Below are positions 47,723 through 57,840 of a stretch of 64,000 nt of DNA, piece by piece. How positions within the stretch are numbered: position 1 is the first letter of the stretch; each line of letters begins with the position of its first letter. The DNA is taken from assembly GCF_012843315.1 (NCBI RefSeq), contig NZ_JABAEX010000006.1:1-64000 (forward strand), in the 5' to 3' direction. Source of the stretch: Streptococcus sp. WB01_FAA12. GTDB taxonomy: Bacteria; Bacillota; Bacilli; Lactobacillales; Streptococcaceae. Made by a program: the position numbers and the translations under genes. The notes below the pieces were generated by a model. The model had not been told where the DNA came from. It saw nothing but the letters and a program-made list of their open reading frames with translations, and did no database searches.

Positions 47723-48169
47723 ATGAGAAAAAAAGAACGACACCAGTTGATTAAAAAGATGATCACTGAGGAAAAACTAGCTACACAAAAGGATATCCAA
47801 GATCGCCTAGAAGTTCGGAATGTCTTTGTGACGCAAACGACCTTGTCTCGCGACCTGCGCGAGATCGGCTTGATCAAGGTTAAGAAAAATGGTATGGTGT
47901 ATTATGTGCTAGCGAATGAAACAGAAAAGATTGATTTGGTAGAGTTTTTGTCGCATCACCTAGAAGGGGTTGCGAGAGCAGAGTTTACTTTGGTACTTCA
48001 TACCAAGCTGGGAGAAGCAGCTGTCTTAGCAAATATTGTTGATGAAAATAAGGACGAGGCGATTTTAGGAACAGTTGCGGGAGCCAATACCTTACTGGTT
48101 ATTTGTCGAGACCAGCATGTTGCCAAGCTCATGGAAGAGCGTTTGCTAGATTTGATGAAGGATGAATAG
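47723..48169 (+). CDS. argR: Arginine repressor
   Basis: A 148-residue protein. The N-terminal winged helix ([19 protein letters not shown] and [18 protein letters not shown]) binds ARG boxes; the C-terminal half ([36 protein letters not shown]) forms the arginine-binding hexamer core. AGAGGTTGAT precedes the ATG. Streptococci usually have several ArgR/AhrC paralogues; this one is the copy linked to argS and mutS. The ARG-box promoter of the argGH operon at 10949 is a likely target. Confidence 0.95.
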   Translation: MRKKERHQLIKKMITEEKLATQKDIQDRLEVRNVFVTQTTLSRDLREIGLIKVKKNGMVYYVLANETEKIDLVEFLSHHLEGVARAEFTLVLHTKLGEAAVLANIVDENKDEAILGTVAGANTLLVICRDQHVAKLMEERLLDLMKDE

Positions 48170-48219
48170 GGTTTTGGGACTTGTTCCCAAGCCTTATTTT
48201 TGACAAGGAGAGAGCCAAT

Positions 48220-50754
48220 ATGACGACAGAAAAACTATCACCTGGTATGCAGCAGTATGTGGATATAAAAAAGCAATATCCAGATGCTTTTTTGCTCTTT
48301 CGGATGGGTGATTTTTATGAGCTGTTTTATGAAGATGCGGTCAATGCGGCGCAGATTTTAGAGATTTCACTGACCAGTCGTAATAAAAATGCAGAAAATC
48401 CGATACCCATGGCGGGCGTCCCCTATCATTCTGCCCAGCAGTATATTGATGTTTTGATTGAGCAGGGCTATAAGGTGGCCATTGCCGAGCAGATGGAAGA
48501 TCCTAAACAAGCAGTTGGGGTTGTTAAGCGAGAGGTGGTTCAAGTCATCACACCTGGTACAGTAGTCGATAGCAGTAAGCCTGATAGTCAGAACAATTTC
48601 TTGGTTGCCATAGATCGTGATGGCAATCAATTTGGCCTAGCCTATATGGATCTGGTGACTGGTGACTTTTATGTGACGGGTCTATTGGATTTTACGCTGG
48701 TTTGTGGGGAAATCCGTAACCTCAAGGCTCGTGAAGTGGTACTGGGTTATGACTTGTCTGAGGAAGAAGAACAAATCCTCAGTCGTCAGATGAATCTGGT
48801 ACTTTCCTACGAGAAAGAAGGCTTTGAGGATATTCATTTACTGGATTCACGTTTAGCAACTGTGGAGCAAGCGGCAGCTAGTAAGTTGCTCCAGTATGTT
48901 CATCGGACCCAGATGCGGGAATTGAACCATCTCAAACCCGTTATTCGCTATGAAATCAAAGATTTCTTACAGATGGACTATGCGACCAAGGCTAGTCTGG
49001 ATTTGGTTGAGAATGCCCGTTCAGGCAAGAAGCAAGGCAGTCTTTTCTGGCTTTTGGATGAAACCAAAACAGCTATGGGTATGCGCCTCTTGCGTTCTTG
49101 GATTCATCGCCCTTTGATTGATAAGGAGCGAATCGTCCAGCGTCAAGAGGTGGTGCAGGTCTTTCTTGACCACTTCTTTGAGCGCAGTGATTTGACAGAC
49201 AGTCTCAAAGGTGTTTATGATATCGAACGCTTGGCTAGTCGGGTTTCTTTTGGCAAGACCAATCCCAAGGATCTCTTGCAGTTAGCGACCACCTTGTCTA
49301 GTGTGCCACGGATTCGTGCGATTTTAGAAGGCATGGAGCAGCCTGCTCTGGCCTATCTCATCACACAGTTGGATGGAATCCCTGAGTTGGAGAGCTTGAT
49401 TAGCGCAGCGATTGCTCCTGAAGCTCCTCATGTGATTACGGAGGGTGGCATTATCCGTACGGGATTTGATGAGACCTTGGATAAATACCGCCTAGTGCTC
49501 AGAGAAGGGACTGGATGGATTGCTGAGATTGAGGCTAAGGAGAGAGAAAACTCTGGCATCAGCACGCTCAAGATTGACTACAATAAAAAGGATGGTTACT
49601 ATTTCCATGTGACCAATTCGCAACTGGGAAATGTGCCAGCCCACTTTTTCCGCAAGGCGACGCTGAAAAACTCAGAACGCTTTGGTACTGAGGAATTAGC
49701 CCGTATCGAGGGGGATATGTTGGAGGCGCGTGAGAAGTCAGCCGACCTAGAGTATGAAATCTTTATGCGCATCCGTGAGGAAGTCAGCAAGTACATCCAG
49801 CGATTGCAGGCTTTAGCCCAAGGAATTGCGACGGTTGATGTCTTGCAAAGTCTCGCAGTTGTGGCTGAAACCCAGCATTTGATTCGGCCTGAGTTTGGAG
49901 AGGATTCCCAAATCGCTATCCAGAAAGGACGCCATGCGGTCGTTGAAAAGGTCATGGGAGCTCAGACCTATATTCCAAACAGTATTCAGATGTCAGAAGA
50001 TACCAGCATTCAATTGATTACAGGGCCCAATATGAGCGGGAAGTCTACCTACATGCGCCAGCTAGCTATGACGGCGGTTATGGCTCAGCTGGGTTCTTAT
50101 GTTCCGGCTGAGAGCGCTCATTTGCCGATTTTTGATGCTATTTTTACCCGCATTGGAGCAGCAGATGACTTGGTTTCAGGGCAATCAACCTTCATGGTAG
50201 AGATGATGGAGGCCAACAATGCCATTTCGCATGCAACCAAGAATTCCTTGATTCTCTTTGATGAATTGGGACGTGGAACTGCAACTTATGATGGGATGGC
50301 TCTTGCCCAGTCCATCATTGAATACATTCATGAACATATCGGAGCCAAGACCCTCTTTGCGACCCACTACCATGAGTTGACCAGTCTGGAGTCTAGCTTG
50401 GAACACTTGATCAATGTCCACGTGGCAACCTTGGAGCAGGATGGACAAGTCACCTTCCTTCACAAGATTGAACCAGGACCAGCTGACAAATCTTACGGTA
50501 TCCATGTTGCTAAGATTGCTGGCTTACCAGCAGAACTTTTAGCAAGAGCGGATAAGATTTTAACGCAACTGGAGAGTCAGGGGCAAGAAAGTCCAGTTCC
50601 GATGAGGCAAACTAGCGCCATCACTGAACAGATGTCACTCTTTGATACGCCTGAAGAGCATCCTATCCTAGCAGAATTAGCTGAACTGGATGTTTACAAC
50701 ATGACGCCTATGCAGGCTATGAATGTCTTAGTCGAGTTCAAGCAAAAATTATAA
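48220..50754 (+). CDS. mutS: DNA mismatch repair ATPase MutS (HexA)
   Basis: The start at 48220 follows AAGGAGAG; the frame upstream to 48181 is the argR-mutS spacer. The 844-residue product has the mismatch-binding wedge [14 protein letters not shown] near residue 28, connector and lever domains, and an ATPase domain with Walker [14 protein letters not shown] near 605 and [14 protein letters not shown] near 685. It recognises mispairs after replication and recruits MutL, whose gene is 1.1 kb downstream. It may be co-transcribed with argR. Confidence 0.97.
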   Translation: MTTEKLSPGMQQYVDIKKQYPDAFLLFRMGDFYELFYEDAVNAAQILEISLTSRNKNAENPIPMAGVPYHSAQQYIDVLIEQGYKVAIAEQMEDPKQAVGVVKREVVQVITPGTVVDSSKPDSQNNFLVAIDRDGNQFGLAYMDLVTGDFYVTGLLDFTLVCGEIRNLKAREVVLGYDLSEEEEQILSRQMNLVLSYEKEGFEDIHLLDSRLATVEQAAASKLLQYVHRTQMRELNHLKPVIRYEIKDFLQMDYATKASLDLVENARSGKKQGSLFWLLDETKTAMGMRLLRSWIHRPLIDKERIVQRQEVVQVFLDHFFERSDLTDSLKGVYDIERLASRVSFGKTNPKDLLQLATTLSSVPRIRAILEGMEQPALAYLITQLDGIPELESLISAAIAPEAPHVITEGGIIRTGFDETLDKYRLVLREGTGWIAEIEAKERENSGISTLKIDYNKKDGYYFHVTNSQLGNVPAHFFRKATLKNSERFGTEELARIEGDMLEAREKSADLEYEIFMRIREEVSKYIQRLQALAQGIATVDVLQSLAVVAETQHLIRPEFGEDSQIAIQKGRHAVVEKVMGAQTYIPNSIQMSEDTSIQLITGPNMSGKSTYMRQLAMTAVMAQLGSYVPAESAHLPIFDAIFTRIGAADDLVSGQSTFMVEMMEANNAISHATKNSLILFDELGRGTATYDGMALAQSIIEYIHEHIGAKTLFATHYHELTSLESSLEHLINVHVATLEQDGQVTFLHKIEPGPADKSYGIHVAKIAGLPAELLARADKILTQLESQGQESPVPMRQTSAITEQMSLFDTPEEHPILAELAELDVYNMTPMQAMNVLVEFKQKL

Positions 50755-50755
50755 A

Positions 50756-50792
50756 AAGACCCCCACTCATGCATTTGTGAGTGGGATTTTTC
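50756..50792. terminator. Bidirectional terminator after mutS
   Basis: CCCACTCA/TGAGTGGG, an 8-bp stem, 8-base loop, with A and T flanks. Confidence 0.93.
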
Positions 50793-50796
50793 TCTA

Positions 50797-51255
50797 TTAC
50801 TTTTTATGGGCCAAGAGTTGATTGATATGGTCTACTTTTTTTGCCTCTCTTTTATAGAGAATAGCCCAGATGATGAGGTAGACAATCGCAAACTCTGGAA
50901 TGAGCTGGAGATAGAAGGTCCAGTGGAAGGGAAACCAACCAGCCAGAGTTGCTAGTGGGGCAAAGCCAGCCAGCATGAGGAAGAAATGGGAAAGCGTCGC
51001 ACGGAGAAGGCTCCAGTCACGGCTGAATAAGCGACTGCCAAAGCTAAAGAGAACGCCGATAGCTGACCAGATAATCGTGCAGTAGAGTAAGACCAGGGCA
51101 CCGTGAACCTGATGTTGAACCATCGCTTGGCCAATCAGAGACTCGGGGCTCAGTGGGGCATAGGTATTTGGTGCATAAATGAGTGAAAAGAGGATAGAGA
51201 GGATGAGGCCGATAAGAACACCAGTGGCTGCATCGTGAAAGATTTGTTTTTTCAT
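50797..51255 (-). CDS. DUF3021 four-helix membrane protein
   Basis: A 152-residue protein with four hydrophobic helices (about residues 10-32, 53-78, 88-110, 116-138). The layout fits the DUF3021 family, whose members are encoded immediately downstream of a LytTR-type regulator. Its start overlaps the regulator stop (ATGA). In streptococcal LytTR regulatory systems the membrane partner often restrains the regulator; that role is inferred here. Confidence 0.82.
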   Translation of the reverse strand: MKKQIFHDAATGVLIGLILSILFSLIYAPNTYAPLSPESLIGQAMVQHQVHGALVLLYCTIIWSAIGVLFSFGSRLFSRDWSLLRATLSHFFLMLAGFAPLATLAGWFPFHWTFYLQLIPEFAIVYLIIWAILYKREAKKVDHINQLLAHKK

Positions 51256-51692
51256 AGTTCTAATTTCTCCTTGATGGTTTTTAGGTAACGGCGTGAAGAG
51301 TAGGTGAAACTTTCGTTTTTCAAGAAAATTTCAACCAGACCATTGGGCGTGAGCCTGAGATGAGAGATGGAGTCGATATTGACGATTTCAGATTGGGAAA
51401 TTTGGATAAAAGTTGTCGGTAGAATTTCAAGCACTTGATAGAGTCGCAAATCAATGCTGTAGATCTGACTGGCAGTTTCTGCTAGAACCTTTCGATTCTC
51501 GATATAGAAGCGCTGAATCTTGCCAATTTCAACTAGATAGACCTGATCATCAATCTTACCTTTGATTGTTTCTTTTTGGTCAAGATTTTCAGCGAACTCG
51601 ATGACTTTCTGGACTTTTTCGGTTGGCTGAGGTGCTTGGACAATCAGCTTTTCTTCCTTGTAAGTCTCCTTAATCTGTAGTTCTACTTTCAT
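51252..51692 (-). CDS. LytTR-domain DNA-binding protein
   Basis: A 146-residue protein after AAGGAGAG. Residues 45-146 form a LytTR domain (YIENRKVLAETASQIYSIDL, then the LRLTPNGLVEIFL and SRRYLKTIKEKL elements) with no receiver domain. The N-terminal 40 residues are charged. The arrangement, a stand-alone LytTR protein overlapping a membrane protein gene, matches LytTR regulatory systems, which in other streptococci control bacteriocin and competence-related genes. The target is unknown. Confidence 0.87.
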   Translation of the reverse strand: MKVELQIKETYKEEKLIVQAPQPTEKVQKVIEFAENLDQKETIKGKIDDQVYLVEIGKIQRFYIENRKVLAETASQIYSIDLRLYQVLEILPTTFIQISQSEIVNIDSISHLRLTPNGLVEIFLKNESFTYSSRRYLKTIKEKLEL

Positions 51693-51900
51693 AAATTTCT
51701 CTCCTTATATTTCATACAAAATTGTGATCACTTCTTGTACACCTTTATTAAACACTATTTTAGGGCCCATGGCAAGAGCTTTTGCCTATGCGGCGGGATT
51801 TGGAGTCTATGTGGTATTTGCTTTTTCTGATAGTATCTGAAATATGGTATAATAGCACTAATCAATTTCTAGGAAAATAGATACAGAAAGGGGCTGAAAG

Positions 51901-53850
51901 ATGTCTCATATTATTGAATTGCCAGAGGTGCTGGCAAACCAGATTGCAGCAGGGGAGGTTATTGAACGTCCTGCTAGTGTGGTCAAAGAGTTGGTAGAAA
52001 ATGCTATTGACGCCGGTTCTAGCCAGATTATCATTGAGATTGAGGAAGCTGGTCTTAAGAAAATTCAAATCACCGATAATGGTCATGGAATTGCCCACGA
52101 TGAGGTGGAATTGGCTCTCCGTCGCCATGCGACCAGTAAGATAAAAAATCAAGCAGACCTCTTTCGGATTCGGACGCTTGGTTTTCGTGGTGAAGCCTTG
52201 CCCTCTATCGCTTCTGTCAGTGTATTGACTCTGTTGACAGCGGTGGATGGTGAGAGTCATGGGACCAAGATCGTTGCGCGTGGAGGAGAAGTTGAAGAAA
52301 TCATCCCAGCGACTAGTCCTGTGGGGACCAAGGTTTGTGTGGAGGACCTCTTTTTCAATACACCAGCCCGCCTCAAGTATATGAAGAGCCAGCAGGCGGA
52401 GTTGTCTCATATCATTGATATTGTCAACCGTCTGGGGTTGGCCCATCCTGAGATTTCTTTTAGCTTGATTAGTGATGGCAAGGAAATGACACGGACAGCA
52501 GGGACTGGTCAACTGCGTCAAGCTATTGCAGGGATTTACGGTTTGGCGAGTGCTAAGAAGATGATTGCCATTGAGAATTCGGATCTAGATTTTGAAATTA
52601 CAGGTTTTGTGTCTTTGCCTGAGTTAACCCGAGCCAACCGCAACTATATCAGCCTCTTTATCAATGGCCGTTATATCAAGAACTTCTTGCTCAATCGCGC
52701 TATCCTTGACGGTTACGGAAGCAAACTCATGGTAGGGCGCTTTCCACTGGCTGTCATTCACATCCATATCGATCCTTATCTGGCTGATGTCAATGTGCAT
52801 CCAACCAAACAAGAAGTGCGAATTTCTAAGGAAAAAGAACTGATGGCGCTGCTTTCAGAGGCTATTTCTAACAGTCTCAAGGAACAAGCCTTGATACCTG
52901 ATGCTTTAGAAAATCTTGCCAAGTCGACCGTGCGCAATCGTCAAAAGGTAGAGCAGACCATTCTCCCACTCAAAGAAAATACGCTCTACTATGAAAAAAC
53001 AGAACTCTCAAAACCCAGTCAAGCTGAGGTGGCTGATCATCAGGTTGAATTAACTGAGGAAGGGAAAGATTTGACCTTATTTGCCAAGGAAACCTTGGAC
53101 CAGTTGACCAAGCCCGCAAAACTGCATTTTGCAGAGAGAAAGCCTGCTAACTACGACCAACTAGATCATCCAGAGTTAGATCTAGCTAGTCTTGATAAGG
53201 CCTATGATAAGCTGGAGCGAGAAGAATCATCAAACTTCCCAGAGTTGGAGTTTTTCGGGCAGATGCATGGAACTTATCTCTTTGCCCAAGGGCGAGATGG
53301 CCTCTATATCATAGACCAGCATGCGGCTCAGGAACGGGTCAAGTATGAGGAATACCGAGAAAGTATTGGCAATGTTGACCAGAGTCAGCAGCAACTCCTA
53401 GTGCCCTACATCTTTGAATTCCCAGCGGATGATGCCCTTCGTCTCAGGGAAAGAATGCCTCTCTTAGAGGAGGTGGGCGTCTTCCTAGCAGAGTACGGAG
53501 AAAATCAATTTATCCTACGCGAACATCCCATATGGATGGCAGAAGAAGAGATTGAGTCAGGTATCTATGAAATGTGCGACATGCTGCTCTTGACCAAGGA
53601 AGTTTCGATCAAGAAATACCGAGCAGAGTTGGCTATCATGATGTCCTGCAAGCGGTCTATCAAGGCCAACCATCGTATCGATGACCACTCAGCCAGACAG
53701 CTTCTCTATCAGCTCTCTCAATGTGACAATCCTTATAACTGTCCTCATGGACGTCCTGTTTTGGTGCATTTCACCAAGTCGGATATGGAAAAGATGTTCC
53801 GACGTATTCAGGAAAATCATACTAGTCTTCGTGAGTTGGGGAAATATTAA
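51901..53850 (+). CDS. mutL: DNA mismatch repair protein MutL (HexB)
   Basis: A 649-residue protein. The GHKL ATPase occupies the N-terminus: [11 protein letters not shown] near residue 33, [10 protein letters not shown] near 59, and [15 protein letters not shown] near 92. A linker follows, then the C-terminal dimerisation domain with [13 protein letters not shown] near 473. No clear DQHA(X)2E(X)4E endonuclease motif set was confirmed beyond [12 protein letters not shown], which does match it, so nicking activity is likely. GAAAGGGG precedes the ATG, with a TATAAT box at 51848-51853. Confidence 0.96.
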   Translation: MSHIIELPEVLANQIAAGEVIERPASVVKELVENAIDAGSSQIIIEIEEAGLKKIQITDNGHGIAHDEVELALRRHATSKIKNQADLFRIRTLGFRGEALPSIASVSVLTLLTAVDGESHGTKIVARGGEVEEIIPATSPVGTKVCVEDLFFNTPARLKYMKSQQAELSHIIDIVNRLGLAHPEISFSLISDGKEMTRTAGTGQLRQAIAGIYGLASAKKMIAIENSDLDFEITGFVSLPELTRANRNYISLFINGRYIKNFLLNRAILDGYGSKLMVGRFPLAVIHIHIDPYLADVNVHPTKQEVRISKEKELMALLSEAISNSLKEQALIPDALENLAKSTVRNRQKVEQTILPLKENTLYYEKTELSKPSQAEVADHQVELTEEGKDLTLFAKETLDQLTKPAKLHFAERKPANYDQLDHPELDLASLDKAYDKLEREESSNFPELEFFGQMHGTYLFAQGRDGLYIIDQHAAQERVKYEEYRESIGNVDQSQQQLLVPYIFEFPADDALRLRERMPLLEEVGVFLAEYGENQFILREHPIWMAEEEIESGIYEMCDMLLLTKEVSIKKYRAELAIMMSCKRSIKANHRIDDHSARQLLYQLSQCDNPYNCPHGRPVLVHFTKSDMEKMFRRIQENHTSLRELGKY

Positions 53851-53856
53851 GAACAC

Positions 53857-53891
53857 AAAAAGCCTTTGTTCCTTTTGAACAAGGCTTTTTA
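53857..53891 (+). terminator. mutL terminator
   Basis: AAAAGCCTTTGTTC pairs with GAACAAGGCTTTT around a CTTTT-type loop, then T residues. Confidence 0.93.
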
Positions 53892-54000
53892 GCTTTTCTA
53901 AGGAGGTACTTTGACTGAACATGGGAAACTTGACACGAGGTTTACACTTGCTTGACAAGACCAGTCCTATAAAAGTACTGAAAAATATGAATCAATTGAC

Positions 54001-54498
54001 TCAAGGTTTCGTAGAGTCGTCTTGGTCTAAAGGATTCTCAAGACCAATCACCTTATCAAGATAACGTTGTTTGGTTTTGAGAGCCTTGTTGATAGCAATT
54101 GCAGAAGCGATTAAGAGAACGAAGGTCAGCCAGATCCAGGCGGTGAATTCAGCTGGGAAACTAGAACCAGCTAAAAAGAGATAGATGGCCAGAGCCAAAA
54201 CGAAAATATAAATCACTTGCCAGAGGCCAAAGGATTTAACCTCTTTATAGTAGTTGTCCTTGTCTTCCTCCAAGATCACTGCTGTGGAAGCTTTTTCAGA
54301 GTTTTCATCTAATAGTAGATAGTCAGTTGTCACTTGAAAAATCTTACTTAATTCAATGATTTTTTCGATTTCAGGAAAGACTTGTCCAGACTCCCATTTG
54401 GAGATGCTTTGCCGAGAAACATTGATTTGTTCTGCTAGTTTTTCTTGGGACCAACCTTTTTCCTTTCTGAGCTCAAATAGTTTTTCTGCGAGTTTCAT
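54001..54498 (-). CDS. XRE-family regulator with C-terminal membrane helices
   Basis: A 165-residue protein after AGGAGG. Residues 4-60 are a Cro/CI helix-turn-helix ([20 protein letters not shown] then [15 protein letters not shown]). Residues 95-150 contain two hydrophobic helices, so the protein is a membrane-tethered DNA binder. The C-terminal tail is charged. The signal and targets are unknown; such genes often regulate a neighbouring transporter, but ruvA next door is housekeeping. Confidence 0.85.
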   Translation of the reverse strand: MKLAEKLFELRKEKGWSQEKLAEQINVSRQSISKWESGQVFPEIEKIIELSKIFQVTTDYLLLDENSEKASTAVILEEDKDNYYKEVKSFGLWQVIYIFVLALAIYLFLAGSSFPAEFTAWIWLTFVLLIASAIAINKALKTKQRYLDKVIGLENPLDQDDSTKP

Positions 54499-54656
54499 GA
54501 TTCTATCCTCCTTTTTCTACCTCTATCCTAACAATTTTTACTTATAATGAGAATACAATCTCCTGTACTATTTGTCAACCAGAGGTTGCGCCTTTTGTTG
54601 CAGTCTGTCTTGGGGAAATATGGTATACTAGATAGGCAAAATAATGGAGAAAAATT

Positions 54657-55250
54657 ATGTACGAATATCTAAAAGGAATCATTACCAAAATCACTGCTAA
54701 ATACATTGTCCTAGAGGCAAATGGTATCGGTTATATCTTGCATGTAGCCAATCCCTATGCCTACTCAGGTCAGGTTAATCAAGAAACTCAAACTTATGTG
54801 CATCAAGTTGTCCGTGAAGATGCCCATCTGCTCTATGGTTTTCGATCAGAAGATGAGAAGAAACTCTTTCTTAGTCTGATCTCGGTCTCAGGGATTGGTC
54901 CTGTGTCAGCTCTTGCTATCATCGCAGCCGATGACAATGCTGGCTTGGTTCAAGCCATCGAAACCAAGAACATCACCTACTTGACTAAGTTCCCTAAAAT
55001 CGGTAAGAAAACAGCCCAACAGATGGTGCTGGACTTGGAAGGGAAGGTAGTTGTGGCTAGTGATGATCTTCCTGCCAAGGTGGCAGTGCAAACCAGCGCT
55101 GAAAACCAAGAACTGGAAGAAGCTATGGAAGCCATGTTGGCACTGGGTTACAAGGCAACCGAGCTTAAGAAAATCAAGAGATTCTTTGAGGGAACGACGG
55201 ATACAGCTGAGAACTATATCAAGTCAGCTCTTAAGATGTTGGTCAAATAG
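54657..55250 (+). CDS. ruvA: Holliday junction DNA helicase subunit RuvA
   Basis: A 197-residue protein. The N-terminal OB fold ([20 protein letters not shown]) and two helix-hairpin-helix motifs ([12 protein letters not shown] near 78, [16 protein letters not shown] near 112) bind four-way junctions; the C-terminal domain III ([15 protein letters not shown]) contacts RuvB. ruvB is not adjacent. tag follows after 9 bases in the same operon. TATACT (54622-54627) and GGAG mark its promoter and ribosome site. Confidence 0.96.
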   Translation: MYEYLKGIITKITAKYIVLEANGIGYILHVANPYAYSGQVNQETQTYVHQVVREDAHLLYGFRSEDEKKLFLSLISVSGIGPVSALAIIAADDNAGLVQAIETKNITYLTKFPKIGKKTAQQMVLDLEGKVVVASDDLPAKVAVQTSAENQELEEAMEAMLALGYKATELKKIKRFFEGTTDTAENYIKSALKMLVK

Positions 55251-55259
55251 GAGAATAAG

Positions 55260-55823
55260 ATGCCAAAACGCTGTGGTTGGGTTAAAATGAACAACCCTCT
55301 GTATATAGCCTATCATGACGAAGAGTGGGGTCAACCCCTTCATGATGACCGCGCTCTTTTTGAACTGCTCTGTATGGAGACTTATCAGGCTGGTCTGTCT
55401 TGGGAAACGGTGCTAAACAAGCGCCAAGCTTTCCGAGAAGTCTTTTACAACTATCAAGCCCAATGTATCTCTGAGATGACAGATGAGGAGTTGGAAGCCT
55501 TGTTAGATAATCCAGCCATCATCCGAAATCGTGCCAAGCTCTTTGCAACACGCGCCAACGCCCAAGCATTTTTACAAGTCCAGAAAACCTACGGTTCCTT
55601 TGATGCTTACCTCTGGTCTTTTGTAGATGGACAAACCATCATCAATGATGTTCCTGACTATCACCTAGCACCTGCTAAAACAGCCTTGTCTGAAAAGTTA
55701 TCTCAAGATCTCAAAAAAAAAGGATTCAAATTCACAGGTCCAGTCGCAGTTTTAGCTTTTTTACAAGCGGCAGGTCTGATTGACGACCACGAGAATGATT
55801 GTGAGTGGAAAAACGGAAATTAG
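55260..55823 (+). CDS. tag: DNA-3-methyladenine glycosylase I
   Basis: A 187-residue protein after AGGAGAA. The Tag zinc ligands are visible: Cys in KRCGWV at the start, His in YHDEEWG near 18, and the C-terminal pair in DDHENDCEW. The catalytic region ELLCMETYQAGLSWETVL lies near 36-53. It excises 3-methyladenine from alkylated DNA, starting base-excision repair. It is co-transcribed with ruvA. Confidence 0.95.
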   Translation: MPKRCGWVKMNNPLYIAYHDEEWGQPLHDDRALFELLCMETYQAGLSWETVLNKRQAFREVFYNYQAQCISEMTDEELEALLDNPAIIRNRAKLFATRANAQAFLQVQKTYGSFDAYLWSFVDGQTIINDVPDYHLAPAKTALSEKLSQDLKKKGFKFTGPVAVLAFLQAAGLIDDHENDCEWKNGN

Positions 55824-55856
55824 TGAGTGCAAGCGTCTAACTATCTGAGAATATAG

Positions 55857-55887
55857 AAAAAAGCTGAGAAATTCCTCTCAGCTTTTT
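55857..55887. terminator. Bidirectional terminator after tag
   Basis: AAAGCTGAGA/TCTCAGCTTT with a 6-base loop and A/T flanks, between convergent genes. Confidence 0.93.
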
Positions 55888-55906
55888 GATTATATGCTAG
55901 TAATTT

Positions 55907-56170
55907 TTATAGTGCAGTAAGAAATGTCAGTCCACCTAAGACAACGCCAGCTGAGTTTGGAATAATTAGTATCCAATCCTTCTTAGGCTCTTTTGTCCAT
56001 CCATAAATAACCCAAATTAAACAAGATACTGCTGCGGATAAAGGCTGGAATGGTTGAGCTTTGTTGCCTTGTAAATTGGCAAAAATTTGTGGGATGTAGG
56101 CGATAAATACAATAATCCCGATAAAAGCCCCGATTGAACCGACAATTTGATTTATTTTTTGTTTAGTCAT
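55907..56170 (-). CDS. SemiSWEET-type PQ-loop transporter
   Basis: The start at 56170 is 5 bases after AAGGAGG; the frame upstream is not coding. The 87-residue product has three helices and the PQ motif in VFIAYIPQIFANL near residue 25, followed by a conserved SAAVSCLIWVIYGW helix. SemiSWEETs work as homodimers to move small sugars. The substrate is unknown. It is monocistronic. Confidence 0.88.
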   Translation of the reverse strand: MTKQKINQIVGSIGAFIGIIVFIAYIPQIFANLQGNKAQPFQPLSAAVSCLIWVIYGWTKEPKKDWILIIPNSAGVVLGGLTFLTAL

Positions 56171-56275
56171 ATACACCTCCTTCAAAAGGATATCATAGAA
56201 ATAAGCAAAATGCAATAAATTCAGACACAAATTGTAACGAAAATCAATACCAAAGCACAAAAATGGAGAAATTGT

Positions 56276-57310
56276 TTATTTTTTGTTATAGTCAAAGCGA
56301 ATGACTTGCTCCTGTGCATCCACATAAGCGTGAACGCCAAAGGGAACAATGGCTCTTGGAGTTGCGTGGCCGACATTCAGATTATAGACAATCGGGACAC
56401 TGCTGTCAACTACATCCAATAGCGTTTCCTTATACTCGTCATAGGAGGTTTCATCCATTGGCTTTCCGACCAAGAGTCCACTGATGACCTCAAATACCCC
56501 AGTTTCTTTCAAAGCCTGCAACATCTTTTTGAAGTCCTCCGGATCAGGCTTTTCTTCGCTTGTTTCTAACAAGAGAATCTTTCCTTGCCAGTCGGATAAG
56601 TCAGGAAAAAGTTTGTATTTTTGGCAGAGCTCCGTGCTATCTGCGTATCGAGAGTTGTCAAAGATATCATAGAGAGACTCAAGGCAACCGCCGAGAATTT
56701 CCCCCTCAAACTGGGCATTTCCTTGTAACAAGTCAAAACCTGTATTTACATGACTGATACGAGCTGTTCCCAGGGCCTTGGGACTAAAATCAGTCCGTTC
56801 CTCATACCAAACGTCGCTAGGACGGATTTCTGAGGTTCTTCCAGTCTCAATCAATTCTTTAAAGTAGCGGAAGCTATAGGGTAACATCTCCTTGTCTAAT
56901 TCACAAATGTCTGCTAGAAAGGATTGCCCGTAAAAAGTCTTGACCCCTAGTTTATGCAACATAAGGTGGTTCATGGTTGTATACGAGAAGCCAAGAAAAA
57001 TCTTTGGCTTGATAACCTTTTGAAGCTGATCGTTTTCAAAAAGATAAGGTAGCAAACGATAGGTATCATCCCCACCGATGGCGCATAGGATCATGTCGAT
57101 GCTATCATCAGAAAATGCCTGCATCAAATCCTCTGCACGTGCTTCAGGATGGTCCTTGATAAAGTCCAAGCCCTTTAGCGAATGGGGCAAAAAGACAGGA
57201 TTGAGTCCCAAATCCTTGAGACGTTGAACACCCAAGCCCACTTCGTGTTTGACAAAGTCCTCCCCGATAATGCCACTAGATAAGCTCACGATACCAATAG
57301 TAGAAACCAT
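56276..57310 (-). CDS. S66-family LD-carboxypeptidase/MccF-like protein with Thr at the nucleophile position
   Basis: A 344-residue protein of normal S66 length. The nucleophile elbow reads CAIGGDDTYRLLPYL near residues 96-110; the family usually has Ser where this has Thr. The Glu (GEILGGCLESLYD near 205) and His (NLNVGHATPRAIVPFG near 313) of the Ser-Glu-His triad are present. S66 enzymes trim tetrapeptides from peptidoglycan or inactivate peptide-nucleotide antibiotics. Activity is uncertain if the Thr is not functional. The gene is monocistronic. Confidence 0.85.
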   Translation of the reverse strand: MVSTIGIVSLSSGIIGEDFVKHEVGLGVQRLKDLGLNPVFLPHSLKGLDFIKDHPEARAEDLMQAFSDDSIDMILCAIGGDDTYRLLPYLFENDQLQKVIKPKIFLGFSYTTMNHLMLHKLGVKTFYGQSFLADICELDKEMLPYSFRYFKELIETGRTSEIRPSDVWYEERTDFSPKALGTARISHVNTGFDLLQGNAQFEGEILGGCLESLYDIFDNSRYADSTELCQKYKLFPDLSDWQGKILLLETSEEKPDPEDFKKMLQALKETGVFEVISGLLVGKPMDETSYDEYKETLLDVVDSSVPIVYNLNVGHATPRAIVPFGVHAYVDAQEQVIRFDYNKK

Positions 57311-57413
57311 ATCTCATCCTCCTAGAAATTGATTGAGCCTATTTTATCACAAAAGGTGAGAGAAAACTACAAGAATGAGACTCAGAAGTTCTATTGAATC
57401 TCAAGAAAGCAAG

Positions 57414-57450
57414 TGAAAAGCAACCACTGGTGCAGTTGCTTTTCGTTTTT
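57414..57450. terminator. Terminator of the corA-DUF1129-TfoX operon
   Basis: GAAAAGCAAC/GTTGCTTTTC, a 10-bp perfect stem with a 10-base loop and T runs in both directions. Confidence 0.88.
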
Positions 57451-57477
57451 CTAATCTGTAACCTTACTAGATATGAG

Positions 57478-57825
57478 TTACTTGGTCAACTCTTGATTAT
57501 AGGAGAGAGCCAAATCAATCCAGTAAGGCAATTCTTTTTGACCTTCTATATCTAAGTCTATATAGCCATGATAAAGGCGCCCCCTCATCAATGTAGTATG
57601 AGCTCCTGTTCGGGGTAGAACTTGCTTCTCCATTTTCTTGCCAATTCTGACCATAACCAGCTCATGATTTCTGGAACTGACTGTAAGGACCATTTTCCCA
57701 CGAATCATAAAGGCAAGGCCACCAAACAGTTTCTTTTCTTCTAGCTCTTCTTCGAAAATTTGGGGAGGAAGTTTGAGCGCTAGAATTTTTCGAATCTGCT
57801 GAGCTAAAGATTGACTATATGCCAT
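57478..57825 (-). CDS. TfoX N-terminal-domain protein
   Basis: A 115-residue soluble protein: KKLFGGLAFMIRGKMVLTVS near residues 31-50 is the TfoX/Sxy N-terminal core, and the rest completes the single domain. In gamma-proteobacteria TfoX activates competence genes; the short Firmicute homologues have unknown roles, so no competence function should be assumed. It is the last gene of a leftward set after corA and the DUF1129 gene. Confidence 0.85.
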   Translation of the reverse strand: MAYSQSLAQQIRKILALKLPPQIFEEELEEKKLFGGLAFMIRGKMVLTVSSRNHELVMVRIGKKMEKQVLPRTGAHTTLMRGRLYHGYIDLDIEGQKELPYWIDLALSYNQELTK

Positions 57826-57840
57826 AGCTCTTCACTTTTC

